From Oerskovia paurometabola (GTDB lineage Bacteria > Actinomycetota > Actinomycetes > Actinomycetales > Cellulomonadaceae): a stretch of 64,000 nt of DNA. A model generated the notes under the pieces. It had not been told where the DNA came from, searched no databases, and worked only from the letters and a program-made list of their open reading frames with translations. Positions 8,277-17,374 of this stretch are shown piece by piece. How positions within the stretch are numbered: position 1 is the first letter of the stretch; each line of letters opens with the position of its first letter. The position numbers and the translations under genes are program-made. The stretch spans positions 62,001 through 126,000 of the forward strand of contig NZ_JAFBBV010000001.1 in assembly GCF_016907365.1 (NCBI RefSeq), read 5' to 3'.

Positions 8277-9473
8277 TCACGTCGTGGCGCGCAGCCCTCG
8301 GGCGACTGCGACGAGGCAGCCCGCGCAGGCCACCGCGACCACGGCGAGCAGCACGGTGTACCCGGCGAGCGCGGTCGCCGCGGCCAGGACCACGGGCAGC
8401 AGGAAGCCCACGTAGGACAGGCTGTAGTAGACGCCCGTGAGTCCCGCGAGGTCGGTGGGCGTCGCGACGGCCTGCACCTCGACCAGTCCCGCGACCACGC
8501 AGATCCCGTAGGCAGCACCGAGCGTCACCGCGGCGAGCCCCCCGAGCGGTGGCGACAGCACGGCCGCGTTGGCCGTGGCGAGGACGATGCCGACCAGCAT
8601 CAGGCCCATCCCGACGACGAGCGCCCGTCCGCGCGTGACGCGGTCGATCGCCGGGACGAACGCCTGGACCGCCGCTCCCGTGCCCAGCGTGAGGACCGTG
8701 AGCAGGGTCGCGTAGGCCAGGGACAGGTCGCCGGTCTGCTCGACCACGAGCTGCGGCATGACGGCGTAGGCGATCCCGGCGGCCCCGAAGATCCACGGTG
8801 CCGCGGGCACCACGACGCGCACGAACCGGCGGTGCGAGGCGGCGGGGACCCGCAGGTCCGCGAGGAGCGAGGTCGTCGACCGGTGCCCTCCGATGGTCTC
8901 GGTCGCGCTCGCGAGCAGGACGAGCGCGACCACGCTGAGGACGACGTGGACGGCGTAGGGCGTGATCGTGGGCCATGGCCCCCACTGGGCGAGCACCCCG
9001 GAGACCCCTGCGCCGATCCCGAAGCCGAGCGTCAGGGACAGCGACGGGCGGCGGGCGCCCGCAGTCGGGTCGGTCCCCAGGTCGAACGGCGGGCTCGAGA
9101 GCTCCTTGACCCAGCTGGTGCCGACCGACATCGCGACGCCCACGCTCAGTCCGGCGAGCAGGCGCCCCAGGCAGATGACGACCTCGCTGCCGAACCCCAG
9201 GGCCAGCAGCGCGCTGGCCCCGATCCCGCCCAGGACGCCGACGACGGCGAGCGGCTTGCGCCCGTACCTGTCGGACAGCGGGCCGGCCACGAGCAGGCCG
9301 GGCACGAGCCCCAGGACGTACATGCCGAGGAACAGGTCGACCATGACGACCGAGTAGTCGCCGAGGTCCTGGTACATGTGCAGCAGCGGCGTGAAGTGGT
9401 TCCCGCCCCAGGCCATGACGACGAGGGCCGGGGCGACGCGCAGCCAGCCGGGGAAGGGGCGTTGGCGGTTCAT
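8277..9473 (-). CDS. MFS transporter
   Basis: Twelve-helix major facilitator protein of 398 residues. The classic motif after helix 2 is visible as GPLSDRYGRKPLAVVG. A central cytoplasmic stretch (SSPPFDLGTDPTAGARRP) separates the two halves. The substrate is not recognisable. Exporters of small molecules or organic acids are plausible for this subfamily. It lies 121 nt downstream of a GntR/FCD regulator in the same direction, an arrangement often seen for uptake or catabolism of organic acids, so regulation by that protein is likely. The ATG at 9473 has a weak GAGAAAG ribosome site. Confidence 0.85.
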   Translation of the reverse strand: MNRQRPFPGWLRVAPALVVMAWGGNHFTPLLHMYQDLGDYSVVMVDLFLGMYVLGLVPGLLVAGPLSDRYGRKPLAVVGVLGGIGASALLALGFGSEVVICLGRLLAGLSVGVAMSVGTSWVKELSSPPFDLGTDPTAGARRPSLSLTLGFGIGAGVSGVLAQWGPWPTITPYAVHVVLSVVALVLLASATETIGGHRSTTSLLADLRVPAASHRRFVRVVVPAAPWIFGAAGIAYAVMPQLVVEQTGDLSLAYATLLTVLTLGTGAAVQAFVPAIDRVTRGRALVVGMGLMLVGIVLATANAAVLSPPLGGLAAVTLGAAYGICVVAGLVEVQAVATPTDLAGLTGVYYSLSYVGFLLPVVLAAATALAGYTVLLAVVAVACAGCLVAVARGLRATT

Positions 9474-9594
9474 GTTCTTTCTCGGGGGACGACGACGGTG
9501 AGACGGTGGCGGCTCGTCGACGGGCAGGGCGCGGCCACGACAGGAGGCCGAGCGGGAGGTCGAGGGGGCGGCGGTGCCGGGCGGGCGGGGCCCG

Positions 9595-10245
9595 TCAGCC
9601 GTAGTTGCCCCGCTGGACGTGCGCGCGCAGCGCGGCCTCGTAGGCCTGCGCGTCTCCGGCGCGGGCGAGCGTGGCCAGCACGCGGTGGTCGGCGAGGAGC
9701 CGCGTGGGCGAGGTCGCGTCGCGACGGACCGCGCGATGGGTCAGGAGCTCGAGGCGTGGGCCCAGCTGTGCGAAGAGGTCTTCGATCACGTCGTTGTCGC
9801 CGGCGCGGATGACCCGGGAGTGGAACGCGAAGTCCGCCTGCGAGAAGGCGAGCAGGTCGCCGTCCTGCTCGGCGACCACCTGCTGGGCGACGAGGTCGTC
9901 GAGGTCGTGCGCGACGCCGTCGGGCAGGGGATTCCCGTCCAGGGCGCGGATCGCGGACGACTCGAGCATGATCCTGACCGCGAGGAGGTCCGCGACCTCC
10001 TTGTCCGCGACCGTGGCGACGATCGCTCCGCGCTTGGGGAACAGCGTGAGGAGGCGGCACGTCTGGAGCTGGAGGAACGCCTCCCGGACGGGGGTGCGGC
10101 TGATGCCGAGCTCGTCGGCGACCTCGCCCTCGGTGAGGAGCGCCCCGGGGGCCGTCTCGCCCGTGATGATCGACGCGGACACCGCGGCGAAGGCGCGTTC
10201 GACGGCGCTGGGGGCCTGGTCGTCGGACTTCTTGCGAGGCGACAT
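9595..10245 (-). CDS. GntR-family (FCD) transcriptional regulator
   Basis: Metabolite-responsive DNA-binding protein. The N-terminal winged helix is clear (GALLTEGEVADELGISRTPV, then REAFLQLQ), followed by an all-helical FCD ligand domain with the metal/ligand-type positions DFAFHSRVIRAG and LADHRVLATLARAG. The start MSPRKKSDD at 10245 is preferred over an upstream in-frame ATG at 10272 because the latter adds residues (HLRCYGRK) unlike the family. Neither has a strong ribosome site. It precedes the MFS gene and probably controls it. The ligand is unknown. Confidence 0.88.
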   Translation of the reverse strand: MSPRKKSDDQAPSAVERAFAAVSASIITGETAPGALLTEGEVADELGISRTPVREAFLQLQTCRLLTLFPKRGAIVATVADKEVADLLAVRIMLESSAIRALDGNPLPDGVAHDLDDLVAQQVVAEQDGDLLAFSQADFAFHSRVIRAGDNDVIEDLFAQLGPRLELLTHRAVRRDATSPTRLLADHRVLATLARAGDAQAYEAALRAHVQRGNYG

Positions 10246-10378
10246 CTTTCGACCATAGCACCTTAGATGCAAGGGGGCACCCGGGGTCGCGCGGCTACGG
10301 TCTGGTCACGTTCTGGCGCGCCCGGTCGCCTGTCCCCGGGACCCCGCATAGCCTCGTTCGACCAGCCGCCCCGACCGG

Positions 10379-10813
10379 ATGGAGCTCTCCGTGCAGAAGA
10401 CCGGGACCGACCCCGACGAGTACCTGACGACCCTTCCCGAACGATTCCGCGACGACGCCGTGCGCCTCGACGCCGAGATCTCGGAGGTGATGGCGGGCCG
10501 CTCCCGGGTCCTGTGGGAGGGCGTCTCCTGGGGCGGCACCGACCAGCGGATCATCGGGTACGGCGACCTGCTCCAGGCACGTCCCCGCGGCGGGAGCGTC
10601 GAGTGGTTCGCGGTCGGCCTCGCGGTCCAGCAGAACTACCTGAGCGTGTACGTCAACGCCGTCGAGGACGACCAGTACGTCGCCCAGAAGTACGCGCACA
10701 CCCTCGGTCGCGCCAAGATCGGCAGCTCGAGCGTGAGCTTCAAGGCCCTCGCCGACATCGACCTGGACGCGCTGCTGCACCTCGTGCGCATCGCCCGGGA
10801 CCAGACGGCGTAG
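10379..10813 (+). CDS. DUF1801-family protein
   Basis: Small soluble protein of 144 residues matching the DUF1801 (YdhG-like) pattern: N-terminal TDPDEYLTTLPERFRDDAVR, central VLWEGVSWGG and YGDLLQARPRGG, and C-terminal ALADIDLDALLHLVRIA. The fold is an alpha/beta domain of unknown biochemical role, often encoded singly as here. It is divergent from the GntR gene and convergent with the Na+/H+ antiporter gene. A long perfect hairpin lies in the convergent gap. Confidence 0.8.
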   Translation: MELSVQKTGTDPDEYLTTLPERFRDDAVRLDAEISEVMAGRSRVLWEGVSWGGTDQRIIGYGDLLQARPRGGSVEWFAVGLAVQQNYLSVYVNAVEDDQYVAQKYAHTLGRAKIGSSSVSFKALADIDLDALLHLVRIARDQTA

Positions 10814-10841
10814 CGCGCGCCCTGCACTCCGGCCGCACCCC

Positions 10842-10903
10842 GCCGAGAAGTGAGTTGGTGCCCCTGGATCGCCGAATCCAGGGGCACCAACTCACTTCTC
10901 GGC
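10842..10903. repeat. 62-nt perfect hairpin, copy A of a two-copy element
   Basis: A 28-bp perfect stem (outer arm GCCGAGAAGTGAGTTGGTGC, continuing CCCTGGAT) closes a 6-nt loop CGCCGA. A second copy lies at 15033-15094 with compensatory stem changes. It sits between convergent genes, so it may serve as a bidirectional terminator. Its length and sequence conservation are unusual for a plain terminator. Confidence 0.85.
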
Positions 10904-10923
10904 ACGGGCGGTGCCGCGCGGGG

Positions 10924-12747
10924 CTACCGCTCTGCCGACGGCGCGTGCATCTCGACGCTGATCTGGCTCGCGTCGAGCACCTTGAGCGTCTCGTCCATGG
11001 CCCCCGAGCTGTAGGTGCCGTGGTCGCGCACGTGCAGCAGCTCCTCGCGCTGGGCCGCGAGCACCGCGAGGCGCAGCTCGCGGTACTGCCGGTGCTGCTC
11101 GTCGGCCTCGGTCGCCTCGCGGTCCACGAGGTCGTCGTGCGCGATCTCCTGGCGCACGCGCTCGATCGTCCCGGGGGCGTACGGCGTCCCGTCCGGACGG
11201 GCGAGGCCTGGCGCGTCGAGCACCTCGGCGGCCACGCGCGAGAGCTCGCCCAGGAGCGCGAGCCGCTCGTCGTTCTCGGTCGAGGTGTCGACCGTCAGGT
11301 CGAGGCGTCGCACGACCCACGGCAGCGTGCCGCCCTGGACCAATAGCGTGCCCGCCGCGACGAAGAACGCGATGAGGACGAGCAGCGCGCGGTGCGGGGT
11401 GTCGGCCGGGAGGGACTGGGCGGCCGCGAGCGTCACGACGCCGCGCATCCCGGCCCACACGAGCAGCACGCCCTCGCGGCGCCCGAGCGGCTCGGCCGCC
11501 AGGTAGTCGATGTCGGCGATGCGGCGCGTGAGGAACGTCTGGACGCGGGCCATGCGGCTCTGGACGCGCGGGTCGTCGAGCGAGGGCGCCTCCCCCGGAC
11601 CGGCGGGACGCCCAGGGCCGCGGGCCCCGGCGCGGCGCGGCGCGCGGCGTCGCTGCCCGCCCCTGCCCGGTCCGCGGTCCGCGGTCGTGGGCAGCTCGCC
11701 GCGGTCGAGCTTGTCGGTCGCGGCCGCGAGCTTCTCGCGCACCTCGGGGTTGCGCCGGTTGGAGCGCTTCATGAGCCACAGCAGCGCCGCGACGAACACC
11801 GAGCGCAGCGCGACGACGACGAGCGCGGCCAGGAGCGCGAGCCCCGCAGCCGTCCACAGGCTGCCGTGCTCCGCGCGGACCTCCTCGACGAGCCCGAACA
11901 CCTCGAGCCCCATGAGCAGGAAGACCCCGCTCTCGAGCAGGAGCTCGACGGTCCGCCAGTTCGCCTTCTCGGCGATGCGGTCCTGCGGGCTCAGGTGCTT
12001 GGGGGCGCCGAGGCCCGTGACGATGCCGGCCGTGACGACCGCGACGAGTCCCGAGGCGCCCAGGTGCTCCGAGGGCAGGAACGCGATGAAGGGCACGACG
12101 AACGAGATCGCGGTGTTGGAGGTGGCCTCGCGCACGCGCGACCGGAGCCACAGGTTCGCCTTGCCGACGAGGAAGCCGATGACGACGGCGACGACGACCG
12201 CGTAGACGAAGTCGCCCGCGACCTGCCCCACGGAGACGGTCGCGGCGGTCGCCGCGATGGCCGAGCGCAGCAGCACCAGGGCAGAGGCGTCGTTGAGCAG
12301 GCTCTCGCCCTCGAGCACGGTCACGACGCGCGGCGAGACGCCGGCCTTCTTGACGATCGAGGTCGCGACAGCGTCGGTGGGGCTGATGATCGCGCCGAGC
12401 GCGATGCCCGTCGCGAGCCCGATCCCCGGGACGAGCAGGTGGAACAGGAGGCCGAGCACCACGGCGCTGATGACGACGAGCACCACGGACAGGCCGCTGA
12501 TGGCCTTGAGGTCTCGCCGGAAGTCCATCGCGGGCATGCTGACGGACGCCGAGTAGAGCAGCGGTGGCAGCACGCCCGCGAGGATCCACTCGGGGTCGAC
12601 CTCGACGGCCGAGACCGCGGGGAGGAACGACACCGCGACGCCCAGGAGCACGAGGATCAGCGGGGCGGCGACCCCGAGGCGTGGCGCGAGGGCGGTCACG
12701 CCGACGACCGCCAGGACGCCGGCGATCAGGTAGGGGGCGAACTCCAT
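10924..12747 (-). CDS. CPA1-family Na+/H+ antiporter
   Basis: Cation/proton exchanger for pH and sodium homeostasis. About 12 membrane helices occupy residues 1-420. They include the ion-binding motif AIISPTDAVATSIVKKAG and GESLLNDASALVL, both characteristic of NhaP/CPA1 proteins. A basic, low-complexity cytoplasmic insert (about residues 340-385) with a run of Arg, Gly and Pro precedes the last membrane helices. A hydrophilic C-terminal tail of about 130 residues may regulate transport. The 607-residue length fits family members with such a tail. The ATG at 12747 is preceded by GAGAAG. Confidence 0.88.
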   Translation of the reverse strand: MEFAPYLIAGVLAVVGVTALAPRLGVAAPLILVLLGVAVSFLPAVSAVEVDPEWILAGVLPPLLYSASVSMPAMDFRRDLKAISGLSVVLVVISAVVLGLLFHLLVPGIGLATGIALGAIISPTDAVATSIVKKAGVSPRVVTVLEGESLLNDASALVLLRSAIAATAATVSVGQVAGDFVYAVVVAVVIGFLVGKANLWLRSRVREATSNTAISFVVPFIAFLPSEHLGASGLVAVVTAGIVTGLGAPKHLSPQDRIAEKANWRTVELLLESGVFLLMGLEVFGLVEEVRAEHGSLWTAAGLALLAALVVVALRSVFVAALLWLMKRSNRRNPEVREKLAAATDKLDRGELPTTADRGPGRGGQRRRAPRRAGARGPGRPAGPGEAPSLDDPRVQSRMARVQTFLTRRIADIDYLAAEPLGRREGVLLVWAGMRGVVTLAAAQSLPADTPHRALLVLIAFFVAAGTLLVQGGTLPWVVRRLDLTVDTSTENDERLALLGELSRVAAEVLDAPGLARPDGTPYAPGTIERVRQEIAHDDLVDREATEADEQHRQYRELRLAVLAAQREELLHVRDHGTYSSGAMDETLKVLDASQISVEMHAPSAER

Positions 12748-12809
12748 GGGCTTCTCGTCTCGTTCGGGGAATTACTTCCTATCAGACGAAGCATCTGCGC
12801 CCCGCACCG

Positions 12810-13427
12810 CTACGCGTCGCGCGGAACCCACTCTGCCGCCTGGTCGCGGGCGGCGCGCAGCATCGCGACGGCCTCGTCCTGGTTGACGCGCGCGAGCGCG
12901 AGCGCGCTGAGCTGGAGCGAGAGCAGCAGGCGCGCACGCCGCTCGACCGCGTCGTCCGCGAGCGCCGGGTCCGCGGCGCGCAGCGCCCCGGCGAGGGCGT
13001 CGCTCAGCTCGGCCCGGTAGGCCTCGACCGCGGCGCGCAGCGCCTCGTCGTGCCCGGCGGCCCCGGTCGCGCACCCCACGAGGAGGCAGCCGAGCCGGGG
13101 TGAGTCGGCGGGCAGCTGCCCGACGGCGGAGGCGAGCCGGTCGAAGTACGTCACCACCGCTCGTCCGGCCTCGGGCACGGTGGCACTCCCCTGGCCTGCG
13201 GCGACGAGCGGGCGCAGGCGGGGGCGGATCACGGTGTCGAGGTAGTCCTCGACGGCCGCGTCGAACAGCCCTCGCTTGGATCCGAACGCGTGGTAGAGGC
13301 TCGACCGGTTGAGCCCGGTGGCGCGCTCGAGGTCCGGGAGGGATGCTCCGTCCAGGCCCTGGTCCCAGAACACGTCCCGGGCCGCCTGGACCACCGTGGT
13401 GGTGTCGAACGACTGCGACCTGCCCAT
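12810..13427 (-). CDS. TetR-family regulator
   Basis: Repressor of 205 residues with an N-terminal TetR helix-turn-helix (TVVQAARDVFWDQGLDGASL, then LNRSSLYHAFGSKRGLFDAA) and a helical ligand domain. It is transcribed divergently from the DUF1304 and alkenal/quinone-reductase genes, the usual layout for a local repressor responding to an electrophile or similar compound. Repeated ACCGAC(C/T)GGT sites and an inverted repeat lie in the shared promoter region. Ligand and targets are inferred from context only. Confidence 0.9.
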   Translation of the reverse strand: MGRSQSFDTTTVVQAARDVFWDQGLDGASLPDLERATGLNRSSLYHAFGSKRGLFDAAVEDYLDTVIRPRLRPLVAAGQGSATVPEAGRAVVTYFDRLASAVGQLPADSPRLGCLLVGCATGAAGHDEALRAAVEAYRAELSDALAGALRAADPALADDAVERRARLLLSLQLSALALARVNQDEAVAMLRAARDQAAEWVPRDA

Positions 13428-13460
13428 GTGGACCGCCTCACTTTCCGCATCTCGTATTGC

Positions 13461-13505
13461 ACCGACCGGTACACAACTGTACCGTCGAATAGTAGACCGA
13501 CTGGT
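13461..13505. promoter_or_regulatory. Operator cluster in the TetR / DUF1304 divergent promoter
   Basis: The 146-nt divergent gap contains ACCGACCGGT (13461-13470) and ACCGACTGGT (13496-13505). It also contains the perfect inverted repeat GGTACA-CAAC-TGTACC (13468-13483). Repeated ACC-N4-GGT cores are typical of TetR-family binding sites, so this is the likely autoregulatory and target operator. Confidence 0.55.
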
Positions 13506-13573
13506 TCAGAAAGGCGTTCGCGCCGGCAGCGGCGGGCACGAGAGCACGCCCCTCACCCTGGAGGACACCACCC

Positions 13574-13960
13574 ATGACCGCGACAGCACTGGTCTTCGCC
13601 GGCCTCGCCGCACTGATCCACGTCTACATCTTCGTGCTCGAGTCGGTGTCCTGGACCTCACCACGGACCCGCGCCACGTTCGGGACCACCGAGCAGGAGG
13701 CACGCGCCACCAAGGAGCTCGCGTTCAACCAGGGCTTCTACAACCTGTTCCTCGCGGCCATCACCGTGATCGGCATCGTGCTGGTCACGAGCGAGCACAC
13801 CGGGATCGGCGCCGCGCTCGTCCTGAGCGCGACCGGCTCGATGGTCCTCGCCGGGCTCGTGCTGATCGTCTCGTCGCCCGCCAAGGCCCGCGCCGCGCTC
13901 GTCCAGGCCGTCCCGCCCGCGATCGCGGTCGTGCTGCTCGTGATCACCCTCGTGTCCTGA
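13574..13960 (+). CDS. DUF1304-family membrane protein
   Basis: Four-helix membrane protein of 128 residues. The segment SWTSPRTRATFGTTEQEARA followed by TKELAFNQGFYN between helices 1 and 2 is the conserved DUF1304 signature. Function is unknown; homologues often lie next to TetR genes and oxidoreductases, as here. GGAGG lies nine nucleotides before the ATG. The alkenal/quinone-reductase gene follows 51 nt downstream in the same direction, so the two probably form a TetR-controlled operon. Confidence 0.87.
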   Translation: MTATALVFAGLAALIHVYIFVLESVSWTSPRTRATFGTTEQEARATKELAFNQGFYNLFLAAITVIGIVLVTSEHTGIGAALVLSATGSMVLAGLVLIVSSPAKARAALVQAVPPAIAVVLLVITLVS

Positions 13961-14011
13961 CGGCCACCAAGCCACCCCCCGCAGAACCCCTACCGAAGGA
14001 AACCCCGACGC

Positions 14012-15016
14012 ATGACCTCCTCCACGCAGATCCAGCTCGTCGCCCGCCCCACCGGCTGGCCCACGCACGACGACTTCCGCACCGTCCAGGTCGAGCTCGG
14101 TGAGCTCGCCCCCGGCCAGGTACGCGTCCGGAACGAGTTCGTGTCCGTCGACCCGTACATGCGCGGACGCATGAACGACGTGAAGTCCTACACCCCGCCC
14201 TACGTGCTGGGCGAGACCATGACGGGCGGCGCGGTCGGGCGCGTCGAGGCCTCGACGGCCGAGGGCTTCGCCGTCGGCGACGTCGTGCTGCACCAGCTCG
14301 GGTGGCGCGACGTGGCCCAGGGCGAGGCGGCCGCGTTCCGCGTGGTCCCCGAGATCCCGGGCGTGCCGCTGTCCGCCTACCTGGGGATCCTGGGCATGAC
14401 GGGGCTCACCGCGTACGTCGGGCTGCTCGAGATCGCGGGCCTGCGCGAGGGTGACACCGTGTTCATCTCGGGCGCTGCGGGGGCCGTGGGCACCGCCGCG
14501 GGGCAGATCGCGCGCCTCAAGGGCGCGGGGCGCGTCGTCGGATCGGCGGGGACCCCCGAGAAGGTCGCGCTCCTGACCGAGCGCTACGGCTACGACGCGG
14601 CCTTCAGCTACAAGGACGGGCCGGTCGCCGACCAGCTCGCCGTCGCCGCACCCGACGGGATCGACCTGTACTTCGACAACGTCGGCGGCGAGCACCTCGA
14701 GGCCGCGCTGGGCGCGTTCAACGACTTCGGCCGCGCGGCCCTGTGCGGCGCGATCTCGCAGTACAACGAGACCGAGCCTGCGGTGGGCCCGCGGAACATG
14801 GGCAACATGGTGACGCGCAGCCTCATGCTCCGCGGCTTCACGATCGGCAACCACCTCGAGCACTTCCCCGCGTTCTCGCGCGACATGGGCGCGTGGCTCC
14901 AGGCCGGCGAGGTCGTGTTCGACGAGACCGTGGTCGACGGGATCGAGAAGTCCGTCGACGCGTTCCTCGACCTCATGCGCGGCGCGAACACCGGGAAGAT
15001 GGTCGTGCGCGTCTGA
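14012..15016 (+). CDS. NADPH-dependent MDR oxidoreductase (leukotriene-B4-dehydrogenase-like)
   Basis: Zinc-independent medium-chain reductase of 334 residues that probably reduces activated double bonds of alkenals, enones or quinones. Residues VSVDPYMRGRMND and the NADP site VFISGAAGAVGTAAGQIARL are hallmarks of the PtgR/2-alkenal-reductase group, as are LYFDNVGGEHLEAAL and CGAISQYN. It is the second gene after the TetR-controlled promoter, which fits a detoxification response to reactive carbonyls. The specific substrate is not known. Confidence 0.88.
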   Translation: MTSSTQIQLVARPTGWPTHDDFRTVQVELGELAPGQVRVRNEFVSVDPYMRGRMNDVKSYTPPYVLGETMTGGAVGRVEASTAEGFAVGDVVLHQLGWRDVAQGEAAAFRVVPEIPGVPLSAYLGILGMTGLTAYVGLLEIAGLREGDTVFISGAAGAVGTAAGQIARLKGAGRVVGSAGTPEKVALLTERYGYDAAFSYKDGPVADQLAVAAPDGIDLYFDNVGGEHLEAALGAFNDFGRAALCGAISQYNETEPAVGPRNMGNMVTRSLMLRGFTIGNHLEHFPAFSRDMGAWLQAGEVVFDETVVDGIEKSVDAFLDLMRGANTGKMVVRV

Positions 15017-15032
15017 CGTTCGTCGGAGCCCG

Positions 15033-15094
15033 GCCAAGAAGTGAGTAGATGCCCCTGGATCGCCGGATCCGGGGGCATCTACTCACTTCTCGGC
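15033..15094. repeat. 62-nt hairpin, copy B of the two-copy element
   Basis: Same layout as 10842-10903: 28-nt arms and a 6-nt loop (CGCCGG). Relative to copy A, two arm positions change together on both sides (T-A to A-T, and G-C to A-T). One pair becomes G-U and one becomes an A-C mismatch. Conserved pairing despite sequence change argues for selection on the folded form. It lies 16 nt after the oxidoreductase stop codon, consistent with termination. Confidence 0.85.
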
Positions 15095-15191
15095 ATTCGA
15101 TGCCTCCGCGAGCGCCTCCCCCGCAGGAGGGAGGCACGGTCCGTCGCGCGCCGGTGCCGCGCCACGGACCGGACCCGCAACAATCGTCGAC

Positions 15192-16565
15192 ATGGTCACC
15201 GCCGCCCCTCCGACCGAGCCCATCGCCCTACCGCCGACCGCCGGGGTCGTCGTCCCCGGCCGCTCCGACCGGACCGGAGCCTGGCGTCCCTGGGCCTTCC
15301 CCGGGGTGCTCGCCCTGCTCGTGGGGCTGTTCGCGACGATCACCCCCTTCATGCCTCTCCTCGGGTCCCCCCTGGGGCTGTGGGGGGACAGCCTCGCGTC
15401 CCTGTCGCTGATCACACCGGTCCTCCAGGTGGGCAGTCTGAGCGCGACCGTCGGCGTTCTCCTCTCGCGTCGTTCCCGTGCCCTCGCCTGTGTGCTGGCG
15501 GGCTGGCCCTTCCTCCTGACTCCGCTGGTCGCGACCTTCGTCTGGGCCTGGTGGCTCGCGCTGCTCGCGATCGCCGTGGTCTGCGCGTACGACGGGTGGC
15601 GACGGGCGGTCGTACCGTTCGTCCTCGCCGTGGGAATCGCCGCGGGGTACTGCGTCACGGGCATCTACGCGCTGCTGCCCGTGGGCCCGGTGACCCCGGG
15701 CAGGGACGCGTGGATCACCTTCGTCCTCTACGTCGTCTACTCGGTCGCCGTGCTGGCCACGAGCGCGGCGGTCGGCGCGAGCCGCCGCGCACGGGCGCGC
15801 ACGGCCGCCGCAGCTCGCGCCTCCGACCAGGCCTTCGCGGTCGAGACCGTCGCCGTCGAGCGGGCCCGGATCGCGCACGACCTGCACGACGTCGTCGCGC
15901 ACCACATCTCGCTCGTCGCCGTCCGCGCGGAGTCGGCACCGTACGTGCACCCGTCGATCGACGCCGAGTCCCGGGTCGTGCTCGCGGAGATCGCCGACGA
16001 CGCCCGGCACGCGCTGGGAGAGCTGCGTCAGGTGCTCGCGGTGCTGCAGCGCACCGAGGGCGCCGACCGGGCGCCGCAGCCCGGGGCAGGTGACGTCGTG
16101 GCGCTCGTGGACGCGGCCCGCTCGGCCGGGCAGCAGGTGACGGTCGTGGGAGACGTGCCCGACCTCCCGCCGACCCAGGGGCTCGTGCTCTACCGCGCGG
16201 TCCAGGAGTCGCTGACGAACGCGCGCCGCCATGCCCCGGGCCAGCCGGTGACGCTCGCCCTCGGGACGGGAGCGGCGTCGTCGGGCACGGTCGTGACCGC
16301 GCGCCTCTCCAACCTCCTGGTCCCCCGCACCTCCCCCGCCGCCCCGGGGCGGGGGCTGCTCGGGATGCGCGAGCGCGTCGAGTCGATCGGCGGCTCGCTC
16401 ACGGGGGGCGAGCAGGACGGCGTGTTCGTCGTCGACCTCACGCTCCCGGTCGGCGAGCCGGAACCGGCCACGGCACCGGAGCGCACGGAGACCTTCCGGT
16501 ACGGCTCCACGGGCGACGACCTGGCCGCCCCGCTTCCCGACGCCGTGGACGGGACCGACGCGTGA
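15192..16565 (+). CDS. Sensor histidine kinase (HisKA_3 / HATPase)
   Basis: Membrane sensor of 457 residues. After a Pro-rich N-terminus, four to six helices span about residues 25-200. The phospho-acceptor region RARIAHDLHDVVAHHIS follows (His in HDLHD), then a HATPase domain with SLTNARRHAPG and RGLLGMRERVESIGGS. About 45 extra C-terminal residues rich in Glu, Pro and Thr follow the ATPase. The last codons overlap the response-regulator start (GTGA), so both proteins are made together. The stimulus is unknown. Confidence 0.92.
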   Translation: MVTAAPPTEPIALPPTAGVVVPGRSDRTGAWRPWAFPGVLALLVGLFATITPFMPLLGSPLGLWGDSLASLSLITPVLQVGSLSATVGVLLSRRSRALACVLAGWPFLLTPLVATFVWAWWLALLAIAVVCAYDGWRRAVVPFVLAVGIAAGYCVTGIYALLPVGPVTPGRDAWITFVLYVVYSVAVLATSAAVGASRRARARTAAAARASDQAFAVETVAVERARIAHDLHDVVAHHISLVAVRAESAPYVHPSIDAESRVVLAEIADDARHALGELRQVLAVLQRTEGADRAPQPGAGDVVALVDAARSAGQQVTVVGDVPDLPPTQGLVLYRAVQESLTNARRHAPGQPVTLALGTGAASSGTVVTARLSNLLVPRTSPAAPGRGLLGMRERVESIGGSLTGGEQDGVFVVDLTLPVGEPEPATAPERTETFRYGSTGDDLAAPLPDAVDGTDA

Positions 16566-17215
16566 CCCGCGTCGTGGTCGCCGACGACCAGCCCGTGGTC
16601 CGGTACGGCTTCGCCGCGATCCTCGACGCGGCCGACGACATCGACGTCGTCGGGTCGGCGGGGAACGGGGCCGAGCTGCTCGACGTCGTCGCCGCCCACC
16701 GGCCCGACGTCGCGGTCGTGGACGTGCGCATGCCCGTCATGGACGGGATCACCGCGACGGCCGAGATCTGCGCACGCCACCCGGGCACGAGCGTCCTGAT
16801 CCTCACGACGTTCGACCTCGACGAGTACGTGTTCGACGCGCTCCAGGCCGGGGCCTCGGGCTTCCTGCTCAAGGACACCCCGGCACCCCGGCTGGTCGAG
16901 GGTGTGCGTCTCGTCGCGGACGGCTCGATGCTCCTGGGCCCGACGATCACACGCCGCCTGGTCGGCGACTTCGCGCAGCGCACGACCCGGGCCGCCCCGG
17001 GGATCGAGAACCTCACGGGCCGCGAGCGCGAGGTGCTGCTCACGGTCGCCCGGGGGTTGTCGAACGCCGAGATCGGGGCCGAGCTGTTCATCACCGAGCA
17101 GACCGTGAAGTCGCACGTGTCGGAGGTGCTGCGCAAGCTCGGGTGCCGCGACCGCGTCCAGCTCGTGATCGCGGCCTACGAGTCGGGGCTCGTCGGCGTG
17201 CCGGAACGCGGGTGA
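16562..17215 (+). CDS. NarL/LuxR-type response regulator
   Basis: Cognate regulator of the overlapping kinase, 217 residues. Receiver motifs are VVVADDQPVVR, phospho-acceptor VAVVDVRMPVMDG and FLLKDTPAPR. The LuxR DNA-binding domain is visible as TGREREVLLTVARGLSNAEI and TEQTVKSHVSEVLRKLG. The GTG start shares GTGA with the kinase stop. A strong inverted repeat follows the stop codon. Confidence 0.93.
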   Translation: MTRVVVADDQPVVRYGFAAILDAADDIDVVGSAGNGAELLDVVAAHRPDVAVVDVRMPVMDGITATAEICARHPGTSVLILTTFDLDEYVFDALQAGASGFLLKDTPAPRLVEGVRLVADGSMLLGPTITRRLVGDFAQRTTRAAPGIENLTGREREVLLTVARGLSNAEIGAELFITEQTVKSHVSEVLRKLGCRDRVQLVIAAYESGLVGVPERG

Positions 17216-17240
17216 CGCCGGGGGCGTCGGCGACGCCGGG

Positions 17241-17290
17241 TGCGCAGCTCGGGTCGTCCACCGGGCAGGTCTGACGACCCGGACTGCGCA
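17241..17290 (+). terminator. Hairpin terminator after the response-regulator gene
   Basis: The arms TGCGCAG..CGGGTCGTC and GACGACCCG..CTGCGCA pair over about 18 bp with one mismatch and one G-U, leaving a 14-nt loop. The hairpin begins 26 nt after the stop codon and has no U-tract. Confidence 0.6.
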
Positions 17291-17374
17291 CTCGGCGCAG
17301 TCAGCGCCCTGAGCGGGACCGGTGTGCACTGCACAGGATGCACGGCGCGCTGCCGGAACCTCCTATCATGAGTC

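Noticed and set aside
10842..10903. Attachment site or IS end
   Set aside because: There is no integrase or transposase, no target duplication, and the second copy shows compensatory changes. A structural RNA or terminator is more likely.
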